From contig PXFS01000067.1 of assembly GCA_003564185.1 (NCBI GenBank), positions 1 through 37,300 of the forward strand: DNA of 37,300 nucleotides, given 5' to 3'. Below, in pieces: positions 9,325 through 17,445 of this stretch (its first letter is position 1; every line of letters begins with the position of its first letter). The translations under genes were made by a program, and so were the position numbers. Source of the DNA: Flavobacteriaceae bacterium. GTDB taxonomy: Bacteria > Bacteroidota > Bacteroidia > Flavobacteriales > Flavobacteriaceae. The notes under the pieces were generated by a model. The model saw only the letters and a list, made by a program, of their open reading frames with translations. It made no database searches and was not told where the DNA came from.

Positions 9325-9919
9325 TAATTTACAAGTTGATTTGTCTTCTATTCCTGATTTTAAAAAGGTAGAACTAAAATCTATTTCAAAGAAATATAAA
9401 ACTGTTTTATGGATAGGTTGGTTGATTCCATTTTTCATCCTAATGCCTTTACCTGGTTTCTCTTTATTGTTTTTTGAAGTACCCTATTTATATGTTGTTG
9501 GCATTTATTTAGTTATTACGGTTTTATTTTTATTTACAGCTATTGAAATTCACAAAGGTTTTCCAAGAAGAAAATTTGGCGTGAGAGAGTTAGATATTAT
9601 ACATCAAAAAGGGTTTTTTGTATTTACTGAAACTGTTGTTCCTTTTAAGCGTGCACAACATGTTGAAATTAAACAAGGTCCTTTGTTAAGGCTATTTCAA
9701 TTATATAGTTTAAAAATATATACAGCAGGTGCCTCAACAGGTGATTTAGTAATCAATGGTATTAACTTTGACACAGCAGAAAAACTTAAGTCAAAGATTC
9801 TTCAAGTTGCAGAAATTGAAGAGGATGAAAACTTTAAAAAGCCTAATGAAACTAGTAAAGATTTTGAATCTTTAGATAGCCACACAGACCCAACCATGAA
9901 GAAAAAGCAAGATGAATAA
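9314..9919 (+). CDS. PH-domain membrane protein, YdbS-like
   Basis: A 201-aa integral membrane protein with two hydrophobic helices (about residues 30-50 and 54-75), followed by one bacterial PH domain (bPH_2, formerly DUF304) at about 76-165. The tract RRKFGVRELDIIHQKGFFVFTETVVPFKRAQHVEIKQGPLLR is typical of this family, in particular VVPFKRAQHVEI. The C-terminal 30 residues are charged and probably disordered. It overlaps ppx by 11 bp and the larger PH protein by 8 bp. The pair corresponds to B. subtilis YdbS/YdbT, whose biochemical role is not clear to me. The family call is firm; the function is open. Confidence 0.88.
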   Translation: MEFSNLQVDLSSIPDFKKVELKSISKKYKTVLWIGWLIPFFILMPLPGFSLLFFEVPYLYVVGIYLVITVLFLFTAIEIHKGFPRRKFGVRELDIIHQKGFFVFTETVVPFKRAQHVEIKQGPLLRLFQLYSLKIYTAGASTGDLVINGINFDTAEKLKSKILQVAEIEEDENFKKPNETSKDFESLDSHTDPTMKKKQDE

Positions 9920-11438
9920 AAATGATTTTTCAAGTCCACAGTTACAGGATTTTAGAGGTGTATTTATTATTTTCTTTGCTGATGTAGCTCGAAAAATTAG
10001 GCGTTATTTCTTCGCATTTTTTATTCCTTTACTTAATGAGAATTTTAGGGCCTTTGTGTTCAACTATTTTATTTTAGCTATAATTTTACTTGTAGCACTT
10101 TCTTTTGGTTATGCTTATTTGTTGTTTATAAATTTTAAATTTCAAATTAAAGGACAATCATTTCAGCTAAATCATGGGGTAATTAAACGCAGTAATGTTG
10201 AAATTCCTTTTGAAAGAATTCAAAATATAAATCTAGAGCAAAATATATTTCAACGTTTTTTAAACGTAGTAGGTTTTCAAGTAGAAACTGCAGGTGAGGG
10301 CAATGCTGAGATCACTATTAAAGCCTTGAGGAGGGAAGTAGCTGTAGATTTAAAAAATCAGCTTTTAGAGGAAGTTAAACAGCTGAATCCAGAAGTAATT
10401 GATGATCAAGAGAATGAACATCAACAAGACGCGAAACAAATCCATACCCATTATAGAAATTCAAAAGTTTTAATGGAGTTAGATTTTATATCTTTATTTA
10501 AAGTAGGGATTAGCTCAAATTTTTTAAAAGGCCTAAGTATACTCTTACTATTTATAAGCTCACTATTTAATTTTTTCTTTGATATATTATCTCATTTTTT
10601 GGCTATTGATTTTGAAGAGGATTTTTTTAATCGAATTCCTGAAACACTTACATTTGGAGTTATTTTTGTTGGATTTTTACTCCTACTTGGCTTTTTAATT
10701 ACGGTTTTATCGGTAATGATAAGGTATTTTGGTCTGCGAGTTTTACGTTTAAAAAACAACTTTGAAGTAGAGTATGGACTCATCAAGCGAATCAACCAAG
10801 TCATTAAAAAAAATAAAACTCAAGTTGTTGAAATAGAAACCAACCCCATCAAAAAGTGGTTAAAAATTAATAATTTATTTGTTAGTCAAGCTTCTTCCGT
10901 ACAGCTTAGTGATGCTCAAAAGATAGGAATGGTTGGTATTACCAATGCTCAAATAGATACTTTTTTTGAAGCTATATTCGATTTATCAAGAAATCAAAAA
11001 TTTGCATACTTAAAGAGTAATTTTAGGTATATGATTAGATTGTTTTGGCAACAGTCTGTAGTTTTTGGTATTGCTTTTTTGATTGGTTATCATTTTTTTG
11101 GTTTAGCACAAACTACAGCTATAGCAATCCTGATTTTATTGGTTTTAGTTATTGTAAATTATTTGGCGTATAAAAAATCTTACGTAAGTATTAGTGATGA
11201 TTTAATAAAAATAGGAGGGGGAAGTATTAATACAAATACTAAATATTTGGCTTTACATAAAGTTCAATCAGTATATCTAAAGCGAAATATATTTCAACAA
11301 TTAAATCAGCATGCAGATTTAGTAATTTACACTGCTTCAGGTCGAGAAGTGATTAATTATTTAGCTTATGAAAAAGCGAAGATTTTTCAAAATTACATAC
11401 TTTTTAAACTAGAAAGCAGTAATGAATCGTGGATATAA
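9912..11438 (+). CDS. Multi-PH-domain membrane protein, YdbT-like
   Basis: A 508-aa membrane protein with three bacterial PH (bPH_2) domains, at about residues 70-155, 275-335 and 420-500, separated by hydrophobic helices (roughly 48-70, 195-220, 243-270 and 375-415). Family markers recur: VEIPFERIQNINLEQNIFQR in the first copy, a KNKTQVVEIETNPIKKWL segment in the second, and KYLALHKVQSVYLKRNIFQQ in the third. It overlaps the YdbS-like gene by 8 bp and ends 8 bp before the convergent acyl-CoA-binding protein gene, with no clear terminator between them. YdbS and YdbT type proteins are normally encoded as a pair, which supports a joint complex. Confidence 0.88.
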   Translation: MNKNDFSSPQLQDFRGVFIIFFADVARKIRRYFFAFFIPLLNENFRAFVFNYFILAIILLVALSFGYAYLLFINFKFQIKGQSFQLNHGVIKRSNVEIPFERIQNINLEQNIFQRFLNVVGFQVETAGEGNAEITIKALRREVAVDLKNQLLEEVKQLNPEVIDDQENEHQQDAKQIHTHYRNSKVLMELDFISLFKVGISSNFLKGLSILLLFISSLFNFFFDILSHFLAIDFEEDFFNRIPETLTFGVIFVGFLLLLGFLITVLSVMIRYFGLRVLRLKNNFEVEYGLIKRINQVIKKNKTQVVEIETNPIKKWLKINNLFVSQASSVQLSDAQKIGMVGITNAQIDTFFEAIFDLSRNQKFAYLKSNFRYMIRLFWQQSVVFGIAFLIGYHFFGLAQTTAIAILILLVLVIVNYLAYKKSYVSISDDLIKIGGGSINTNTKYLALHKVQSVYLKRNIFQQLNQHADLVIYTASGREVINYLAYEKAKIFQNYILFKLESSNESWI

Positions 11439-11446
11439 TTATACTG

Positions 11447-11785
11447 TTATGCTTTGTTTTTCTTTAGTATGGAAAACAACTCATCAGTTATAGTATTTCC
11501 CAAGTATTTTTCAGCTAATTGGATATATTTAATTTTAGCATCTCTAGAGCTTAAACCCCTAATTTGAAAAAGTGCATTGGCTTTAAAGGCATTTACCAAT
11601 TCCTCGCCATTTTCTGGTTGATGAACAACTTTTAGACTACTCTGGTCATTGGCATGTTTATAGTATGCATAGAAGTATAAAAGTGTATCTTGTTTAAACT
11701 GTATCTTGGTTTCACTCACTTTTTTAAATGCAATTTTAAAAAGTTGCTCAAGTTCATTTTCAGTTAATTTGTATAAGTCTTCCAT
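11447..11785 (-). CDS. Acyl-CoA-binding protein (ACBP family)
   Basis: Small soluble four-helix protein, 112 aa, that resembles acyl-CoA-binding proteins. Two family motifs are visible: the helix-2 segment DTLLYFYAYYKHAN, aligning with the LYxLYKQA motif that carries the ligand-binding Tyr and Lys, and FKANALFQIRGLSSRDAKIKYI, aligning with KxxWxxWxxxKGLSxxDAxxxYI. The two Trp residues of the eukaryotic motif are replaced by Leu/Phe and other residues. ACBPs bind long-chain acyl-CoA in the cytosol. It is the last gene of a minus-strand run, 2 bp after psd, which suggests a link with phospholipid synthesis. It could be a diverged relative that no longer binds acyl-CoA. Confidence 0.8.
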   Translation of the reverse strand: MEDLYKLTENELEQLFKIAFKKVSETKIQFKQDTLLYFYAYYKHANDQSSLKVVHQPENGEELVNAFKANALFQIRGLSSRDAKIKYIQLAEKYLGNTITDELFSILKKNKA

Positions 11786-11787
11786 AA

Positions 11788-12438
11788 TTAAATTTTTGAA
11801 ATTATGGTTTCCCCACCTCGGGTTTTTTGATTCAATTTCACTTCTATTTTTGAGCCTAAAGGGAGGAACACATCCACTCTTGACCCAAACTTAATGAATC
11901 CACTGTCGTTACCTTGTTTTACATTTTGTCCTTCAGCGGCATAATTTACTATTCTTTTGGCTACAGCACCAGCAATTTGTCGGTAAAGAACTTCGCCATA
12001 ATTCTTAGAATTTATGACCACTGTTGTGCGTTCATTTTCTTCTGATGATTTAGGGTGCCATGCAACCAGAAATTTTCCTGGATGATATTTGCTATAGGAA
12101 ATTGTTCCACTCAATGGATAACGTGTTACATGAACGTTAATTGGAGACATAAATATAGAAACTTGAATTCTTTTATCTTTAAAATATTCGTTTTCTTCTA
12201 CTTCTTCAATGGCAACAATTTTTCCATCTACAGGAGATACAACATAGTCATCGCTTTCATCAATACCTCTTGAAGGGTTTCTGAAAAACTGAGCTATTAG
12301 AAAAAATAAAATTAAACTCACACCAAAAATAATATAAATAATGCTAGTATTGGTAAAGTAGTAATTGGTAAATAAATTAATTCCTAATAATAATAGGAAT
12401 GCTATAGTAAGTATTTTAGTACCTTCTTTATGAAACAT
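11788..12438 (-). CDS. psd: Phosphatidylserine decarboxylase proenzyme
   Basis: Makes phosphatidylethanolamine from phosphatidylserine at the inner membrane. The 216-residue, short PSD-A-like form has two N-terminal hydrophobic helices (about 9-28 and 32-51), then the beta-rich catalytic region with VVSPVDGKIV, FMSPINVHVTRYP and YHPGKFLVAWHPKSSEENER. The self-cleavage site is the Gly-Ser pair in IKFGSRVDVFLP (Gly185-Ser186); cleavage turns the serine into the pyruvoyl group used in catalysis. It overlaps cdsA by 11 bp upstream and is followed after 2 bp by the acyl-CoA-binding protein. I did not see pssA in the window. Confidence 0.94.
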   Translation of the reverse strand: MFHKEGTKILTIAFLLLLGINLFTNYYFTNTSIIYIIFGVSLILFFLIAQFFRNPSRGIDESDDYVVSPVDGKIVAIEEVEENEYFKDKRIQVSIFMSPINVHVTRYPLSGTISYSKYHPGKFLVAWHPKSSEENERTTVVINSKNYGEVLYRQIAGAVAKRIVNYAAEGQNVKQGNDSGFIKFGSRVDVFLPLGSKIEVKLNQKTRGGETIISKI

Positions 12439-13246
12439 AATTAATAATTATTAAGAATCCATATACAAATGTAATGGAAAATATTGTACTATCCATCCGA
12501 TCAAATATTCCTCCATGTCCAGGAATAATATTTCCACTATCTTTAACTTGTGCAACTCGTTTAAACTTAGACTGTACCAAGTCTCCAATGGTACCAAAAA
12601 TACTTACAAAAATTGCCATTCCAACCCAAGTAAATAAATTTAGCACTTCAGTAAGCTTAAAAAATATAAAGCTTGCTATGATGCACATAAACACACCACC
12701 TAAAAATCCTTCAATAGTTTTTTTAGGGGAAATACGTTCAAATAACTTATTTTTCCCAAAGTTTTTTCCAAAAACATAAGCAAATGAATCATTGCACCAT
12801 ACCAAGAGAAAAAATCCAATTAATATGAGCGGTTCAGGTGGACTATTAACCATATTCTGATTTGAGAAGTCTGGTAAATTTGGTAACAAAACAAAGGCTG
12901 GTATGATGTAAAAGTAAATTACCAAATATTTATTTACAGTAGTTAAACTGTTATTATATGAAAATAGGTTCCTAATTAAAACGACACTTACAATTATAAA
13001 AATTGGTATTAGAAAGATAAAGTATTCTTGTAGTAAGGTTGTAGTTAGATTAATTAGAATTAGAGCCAAAAAAATAATATAGCTTAAAATTGATCTATAC
13101 TTGAGAAGTTTTTGTACTTCATATAAACAAATCATTCCAAAGAATAAGAAAACAGTATGTAATGCTTCTTTACCTAATAATGTAGAAGCAACAATTAGAA
13201 ATATATATATGAGTCCTGTTATAGACCTTTTTATGAGTTCTTTCAT
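12428..13246 (-). CDS. cdsA: Phosphatidate cytidylyltransferase
   Basis: Integral membrane enzyme that makes CDP-diacylglycerol from phosphatidic acid and CTP, the branch point for all phospholipid head groups. The 272-aa protein is almost wholly hydrophobic, with about seven to eight membrane helices. The family signature is complete near the C-terminus: SKFKRVAQVKDSGNIIPGHG followed by GIFDRMDS. An earlier conserved stretch is CNDSFAYVFGKNFGKNKLFERISPKKT. It overlaps psd by 11 bp and begins 2 bp after the LUD-protein stop codon, so the four genes LUD-cdsA-psd-ACBP form one operon in which consecutive lipid steps are co-expressed. Confidence 0.96.
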   Translation of the reverse strand: MKELIKRSITGLIYIFLIVASTLLGKEALHTVFLFFGMICLYEVQKLLKYRSILSYIIFLALILINLTTTLLQEYFIFLIPIFIIVSVVLIRNLFSYNNSLTTVNKYLVIYFYIIPAFVLLPNLPDFSNQNMVNSPPEPLILIGFFLLVWCNDSFAYVFGKNFGKNKLFERISPKKTIEGFLGGVFMCIIASFIFFKLTEVLNLFTWVGMAIFVSIFGTIGDLVQSKFKRVAQVKDSGNIIPGHGGIFDRMDSTIFSITFVYGFLIIINYVS

Positions 13247-13248
13247 CT

Positions 13249-13863
13249 TTATAGATCTTCTAACAGTAGTAGATACAAATTTTTGCTTGGACTACCATAG
13301 GTCATAAAGTCTTCTTGTCCACTTTCTAAAATTTTAAAATTTTTCAGAGTTGTGATGTTGGACGGAATTTGCTTTTTGTTTTTTTGTTTAATTAACTGAA
13401 GTCCCTCACCTATAGTTTCTAGTAATTGACTAGTTCTAGCAATAACAATGAAGTTAATTGGCAACTCACTCAATTTTTTTTCACCAATTTGTTTTGAAGT
13501 AACGAGAAGAGCACCAGTATTTGCTATTAAGTATTCGCAACTTGTTAAAAAATACTCAGCGCTTTCGTTTACATCAATTTGTGTGTCTGCAATGTTGAAT
13601 TTCTTTTGTATTGATTTGTTTATGCAAAACACTTCAGCCTCTTGCCAATCATTCTCTGAAAGAATATTTTTATAAGCATCCTGAAGTTCGCTTTCACTTT
13701 CACAATAGAGAAACTTACCACCATTTTCAGTAAATTTTTTCGTAAACATCTCATCTATGGGAAGTTTAGGTTCTGGTGTAAATTTGCTTAAATCTGGATC
13801 TTTTTCAGATTTACCAGTCTTCTTCTTACTTGATTTTCCAAAAAGACGTTTAAAAAAATTCAT
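13249..13863 (-). CDS. LUD-domain protein (LutC/YkgG-like)
   Basis: A 204-aa protein with a basic N-terminal tail (MNFFKRLFGKSSKKKTGKS) and a LUD domain, the fold of LutB/LutC from lactate utilisation. Supporting stretches are CEYLIANTGALLVTS and LPINFIVIARTSQLLETIGEGL, which match the LutC pattern of an acceptor-like loop followed by a hydrophobic strand. LutC works with LutA and LutB in lactate oxidation, but neither is present here, so lactate use should not be assumed. Its place ahead of cdsA, 2 bp away, and after ftsH is conserved in flavobacteria as far as I recall. The leader is about 20 nt judging from a promoter box at 13890-13897. Confidence 0.8.
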   Translation of the reverse strand: MNFFKRLFGKSSKKKTGKSEKDPDLSKFTPEPKLPIDEMFTKKFTENGGKFLYCESESELQDAYKNILSENDWQEAEVFCINKSIQKKFNIADTQIDVNESAEYFLTSCEYLIANTGALLVTSKQIGEKKLSELPINFIVIARTSQLLETIGEGLQLIKQKNKKQIPSNITTLKNFKILESGQEDFMTYGSPSKNLYLLLLEDL

Positions 13864-13889
13864 TTGTTACTACAGGGGTTTTATGATTT

Positions 13890-13897
13890 CAAATATA
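13890..13897 (-). promoter_or_regulatory. -7 promoter box for the LUD-cdsA-psd-ACBP operon
   Basis: On the minus strand this reads TATATTTG, an exact match to the Bacteroidota -7 consensus TAnnTTTG. The predicted transcription start is near 13884, about 20 nt before the LUD-protein ATG. No -33 TTG was found at the expected distance, so the support is partial. Confidence 0.5.
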
Positions 13898-14043
13898 AAA
13901 AAATAAACACTCAAAACATTTGTAAAACAAATTTTGTTAAAACTTAATGAATTTACCCTTAAGATAATTTTATATTAACTTGGAACCAAAAACAATATTT
14001 TAAATACTTAAATCAAAATTTTATAGAGGTTTCACAACTGATT

Positions 14044-16197
14044 TTATTCGTCAGTTGACTTATTTTTTTCTTTTTCGGTTGAACTATTTTGCTTTGATTT
14101 TCTTTTGTTGGTGTCTTTGTCTTCCGTCTTTTTTTCAGCCTCATTTTCAACTTCCATCTCACTGCTTTCGGAGTCGTTTTTTTCAGGAGTTCCATTTTCT
14201 GACAGCTTTTCTTTGCTATTTTTTTTCATTTTTGGCTCTACCATTTCTTTTTTCTTGAAGGGACGTTTACCAAAAATTTGCTCCATATCATCTTTGAAAA
14301 TCACCTCTTTTTCAAGTAAAATTTCAGCAAGTTGGGTTAACTTTTCTTTGTTTTTTTCTAAAATATCAATTGCTCTATTATATTGTTCTTCAATAATTTT
14401 TGAAATTTCTTTATCAATTAGTTCAGAAGTTTTTTCACTATAAGGCTTAGTAAAGTTAGGTTCTTGACCTTGTGAATCGTAATAAGTTAAATTTCCAACC
14501 TTTTCGTTTAAGCCATAAATAGTAACCATTGCTTTTGCTTGTTTGGTGACTTTCTCTAAATCACTTAGCGCACCTGTAGATATTTTGTCAAAGATCACTT
14601 TTTCAGCTGCTCTGCCGCCCATGGTAGCACACATTTCGTCTAGCATCTGTTCGGTTCTCACGATTAACCTTTCTTCTGGTAAATACCAGGCTGCTCCTAA
14701 TGATTGACCACGAGGTACAATAGTTACTTTAACCAAAGGAGCTGCATGTTCAAGTAACCAGCTTACAGTTGCATGACCAGCTTCGTGAAAAGCAATTGCT
14801 TTCTTCTCTTCAATGGTCATTATTTTATTTTTCTTTTCCAGTCCACCTATAATTCTATCTACTGCATCTAAGAAATCTTGTTTTCCGACTGCTTTATGGT
14901 TATTTCTTGCAGCAATTAATGCTGCTTCATTACAAACATTAGCTATGTCAGCTCCAGAAAATCCTGGTGTTTGTTTTGCTAAAAAGTCTGTGTCAAGCTC
15001 ATCATCAATTTTCTTAAGAGGCTTGAGGTGAACTTCAAAAATTTGCTTACGTTCATTTAAATCCGGTAAGTCTACATAGATTTGTCGGTCAAATCTTCCA
15101 GCCCTAACTAAAGCTTTATCTAAAACGTCAGCTCTATTGGTTGCTGCTAAAACAATAACATTTGTTTTACTTCCAAAACCATCCATTTCAGTAAGCAATT
15201 GATTCAACGTGTTTTCACGCTCATCATTAGAACCTGAAAAGTTACTTTTACCACGTGCTCTACCGATTGCGTCAATTTCATCAATAAAAATGATTGAAGG
15301 CGACTTATCTTTGGCCTGCTTAAACAAGTCTCTTACTCTAGAAGCACCTACTCCAACAAACATTTCAACAAAATCTGAACCTGATAGTGAGAAAAAAGGA
15401 ACACCTGCTTCACAAGCAACAGCTTTTGCTAAAAGAGTTTTTCCTGTACCAGGAGGCCCTACTAAAATAGCACCTTTAGGAATTTTACCACCTAGATTTG
15501 TATATTTGTCTGGCTTTTTTAAGAAATCTACAATTTCTTGTACCTCATCCTTAGCACCTTCTAAACCTGCTACATCCTTAAACGATGTTTTTACATCCGT
15601 TTTTTCATCAAACAACTTGGCTTTTGACTTACCAATATTAAAAATCTGACCACCGGCTCCACCACCAGCTCCACCGCTCATCCTTCTCATAATGAAAATC
15701 CAAATACCAATAATTAAAACAAATGGGAGTAAGCCAATAAGGATATCACCCCACACATTGGTTTGTGTATCAAAAGACACTTTTGTATCAAGATTATTCT
15801 CTCTAATGGTTTGATTAACTTTATTTTCAAAATTTTGTAAATCCCCAAATTCAAATTTATAATGTGGAGTATTTGGAGAAGGAAAAACTTCATTTTCTCT
15901 AACTCGATCATGCTGCGGCTGATCCTTTGCTTCAGGTGTTAAAAAAACCTCTGCAACTCGATTGTTTTTGATAATCACAACACGCTCTATGTCACCATTT
16001 TTCAAAAAGCTCTCAAATTCACTTGGACTAGTTTCTTGAATTTTGTTGAAACCGCCACCACCAAATAATTGAACACCTAAAAAAATAGCAATAATTCCAA
16101 TATATATCCACCATGAATTAAACTTAGGTCTTTGTGGACCTTTTGATTTATTACTTGTTGAATTCTTTCTTGTATTTTTATTTTGTTTTGGATTCAT
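14044..16197 (-). CDS. ftsH: ATP-dependent zinc metalloprotease FtsH
   Basis: Membrane-anchored AAA+ protease that degrades misfolded membrane proteins and short-lived cytosolic regulators as a hexamer. Order of parts in 717 aa: basic N-terminus, first membrane helix (about 30-47), periplasmic domain, second helix (about 151-169), AAA+ domain with Walker A GPPGTGKT at 247-254, Walker B FIDEID and the second region of homology with TNRADVLDKALVRAGRFDRQ, then the M41 peptidase domain with the zinc motif HEAGH at 471-475. The last 65 or so residues are a Lys/Glu/Ser-rich, low-complexity tail that is probably disordered. The gene follows rsfS by 11 bp and is read from the same promoter. A 180-bp gap with its own promoter separates it from the LUD gene. 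Confidence 0.98.
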   Translation of the reverse strand: MNPKQNKNTRKNSTSNKSKGPQRPKFNSWWIYIGIIAIFLGVQLFGGGGFNKIQETSPSEFESFLKNGDIERVVIIKNNRVAEVFLTPEAKDQPQHDRVRENEVFPSPNTPHYKFEFGDLQNFENKVNQTIRENNLDTKVSFDTQTNVWGDILIGLLPFVLIIGIWIFIMRRMSGGAGGGAGGQIFNIGKSKAKLFDEKTDVKTSFKDVAGLEGAKDEVQEIVDFLKKPDKYTNLGGKIPKGAILVGPPGTGKTLLAKAVACEAGVPFFSLSGSDFVEMFVGVGASRVRDLFKQAKDKSPSIIFIDEIDAIGRARGKSNFSGSNDERENTLNQLLTEMDGFGSKTNVIVLAATNRADVLDKALVRAGRFDRQIYVDLPDLNERKQIFEVHLKPLKKIDDELDTDFLAKQTPGFSGADIANVCNEAALIAARNNHKAVGKQDFLDAVDRIIGGLEKKNKIMTIEEKKAIAFHEAGHATVSWLLEHAAPLVKVTIVPRGQSLGAAWYLPEERLIVRTEQMLDEMCATMGGRAAEKVIFDKISTGALSDLEKVTKQAKAMVTIYGLNEKVGNLTYYDSQGQEPNFTKPYSEKTSELIDKEISKIIEEQYNRAIDILEKNKEKLTQLAEILLEKEVIFKDDMEQIFGKRPFKKKEMVEPKMKKNSKEKLSENGTPEKNDSESSEMEVENEAEKKTEDKDTNKRKSKQNSSTEKEKNKSTDE

Positions 16198-16208
16198 CTA
16201 ATAATTAA

Positions 16209-16574
16209 TTAATAATTTGTAGCTATATTAGTAATTTCTGCATCACCCCATAATTCTTCTATAGCATAGTATTCTCTAACTTGTTTTTGAAACACATGAA
16301 CAACAAGGTTGATGTAATCCATTATAATCCACTCTGAATTAGAAGTTCCTTCAATACTAAAAGGTTTGTCTTTTAGTGCTTTACTTGCTGTTTTTCTGAT
16401 GGAATGAGTTATAGCATCAACTTGTGTATTTGAACTTCCACTGCAAATTATAAAATAATCGGTTACAGTGTTTTCTAATTTTCTTAAATCAAGGATGGTA
16501 ATATCTTCTCCCTTAACCTCTTCAATACCTTTTATTACTTGCGTTATAAGTTGATCAGTGTTTTTTTCGTTCAA
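16209..16574 (-). CDS. rsfS: Ribosomal silencing factor RsfS
   Basis: Binds ribosomal protein uL14 on the large subunit and blocks subunit joining when nutrients are short. The 121-aa length and the run DLRKLENTVTDYFIICSGSS, then NTQVDAITHSIRK and WIIMDYINLVVHVFQKQVREYYAIEELWGDA are diagnostic for the family. The start is a TTG at 16572-16574; there is no nearby in-frame ATG and the N-terminus MNEKNTDQLI fits the family. It sits upstream of ftsH by 11 bp, a common flavobacterial arrangement, and is divergent from birA. Confidence 0.95.
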   Translation of the reverse strand: MNEKNTDQLITQVIKGIEEVKGEDITILDLRKLENTVTDYFIICSGSSNTQVDAITHSIRKTASKALKDKPFSIEGTSNSEWIIMDYINLVVHVFQKQVREYYAIEELWGDAEITNIATNY

Positions 16575-16601
16575 TGCTTATTATATTTATTAAATTTGTC
16601 G

Positions 16602-16609
16602 CAAAGTTA
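16602..16609 (-). promoter_or_regulatory. -7 promoter box for rsfS-ftsH
   Basis: Minus-strand TAACTTTG matches TAnnTTTG exactly. The transcription start would fall near 16596, giving a leader of about 21 nt ahead of the rsfS TTG. No good -33 element was seen at 17-23 nt. Confidence 0.45.
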
Positions 16610-16670
16610 TGTTTTTTTGTTTTATAAAAGCTTTACTTAACAAAAGATTTATCGTACAAAAGTTTCGAAT

Positions 16671-17399
16671 TTGAAAATAATTAGATTAAAAAAATGCGCT
16701 TCTACAAATGATGAGATAAAGAGTTATTATAATTCTTTACCATCATCCATTAGTCTTTGTTTAATTACAAAACATCAATATAATGGTAAAGGGCAACTGG
16801 GCGCAGCTTGGATTACCGAATCAGGTAAAAATTTAACCTTTTCATTTTTGTTTCCAAATCTAAAATTACCGGTAAATGAATCATTTAAAATTAACTTATT
16901 AGTTACTTTAAAATTGATACAGGCTTTTCAAGATTTAGGTTTTGAAAAGTTACAGTTTAAGTGGCCAAATGATTTAATTATTCAAAATAAAAAAATAGGA
17001 GGTATTTTAATAGAAAATATCTTACAATCAGGCTTTATAAAAAGATGCGTAATAGGAATTGGTATAAACATTAACCAAACAAATTTTGATCAACTTCCAC
17101 AAGCAAGCTCTTTAAAAAAAACATTTAAGCGTGATTTTGAGATTGAACCTATTTTTCAAAAAATCATTGATGCATTTCAAAATTTTGAAAGCCATCTACA
17201 GTTTGCAAATTTTACACACCTTAAAGAAGTTTATCATTTGCATTTATTTCGGTTGCAGAAACCCTCTATGTTTTACTTAGATGGTAATTTTCTTCCCGGA
17301 ATTATTAGACAAGTCAATGACAATGGAAGATTACAAATAGAATTTGAAAACAATCAGTTAAAGGATTTTGATGTCAAAGAAATCAAAATGATATTTTAA
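16671..17399 (+). CDS. birA: Biotin--[acetyl-CoA-carboxylase] ligase
   Basis: Activates biotin with ATP and attaches it to the biotin carboxyl carrier protein. The 242-aa protein has the catalytic core only: the biotin/ATP loop appears as NGKGQLGAAW, then GKNLTFSFLFP, the highly conserved KWPNDLI (Lys97-Asp101) and KKIGGILIEN, then GIGININ. It lacks the N-terminal DNA-binding domain of E. coli BirA, so it should not repress biotin genes. The start is a TTG at 16671, giving MKIIRLKKCASTNDEIK, the normal N-terminus with the STNDE motif; the next in-frame ATG would delete it. It is divergent from rsfS with a 96-bp gap. Confidence 0.94.
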   Translation: MKIIRLKKCASTNDEIKSYYNSLPSSISLCLITKHQYNGKGQLGAAWITESGKNLTFSFLFPNLKLPVNESFKINLLVTLKLIQAFQDLGFEKLQFKWPNDLIIQNKKIGGILIENILQSGFIKRCVIGIGININQTNFDQLPQASSLKKTFKRDFEIEPIFQKIIDAFQNFESHLQFANFTHLKEVYHLHLFRLQKPSMFYLDGNFLPGIIRQVNDNGRLQIEFENNQLKDFDVKEIKMIF

Positions 17400-17445
17400 A
17401 AGTTCTTTTAGTTTGCCTCTCAATATAAGACTTCTTATATAAAAC

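Noticed and set aside
14105-15649. Several open frames of 72-146 codons on the plus strand opposite ftsH
   Set aside because: They are antisense to the conserved AAA, M41 and low-complexity regions, have Ser/Phe-rich shadow composition and show no recognisable domain or promoter.
17423-17440. ATATAAG/CTTATAT hairpin between birA and the SRPBCC gene as a terminator
   Set aside because: All stem bases but one pair are A-T, and there is no T-run after it in either direction.
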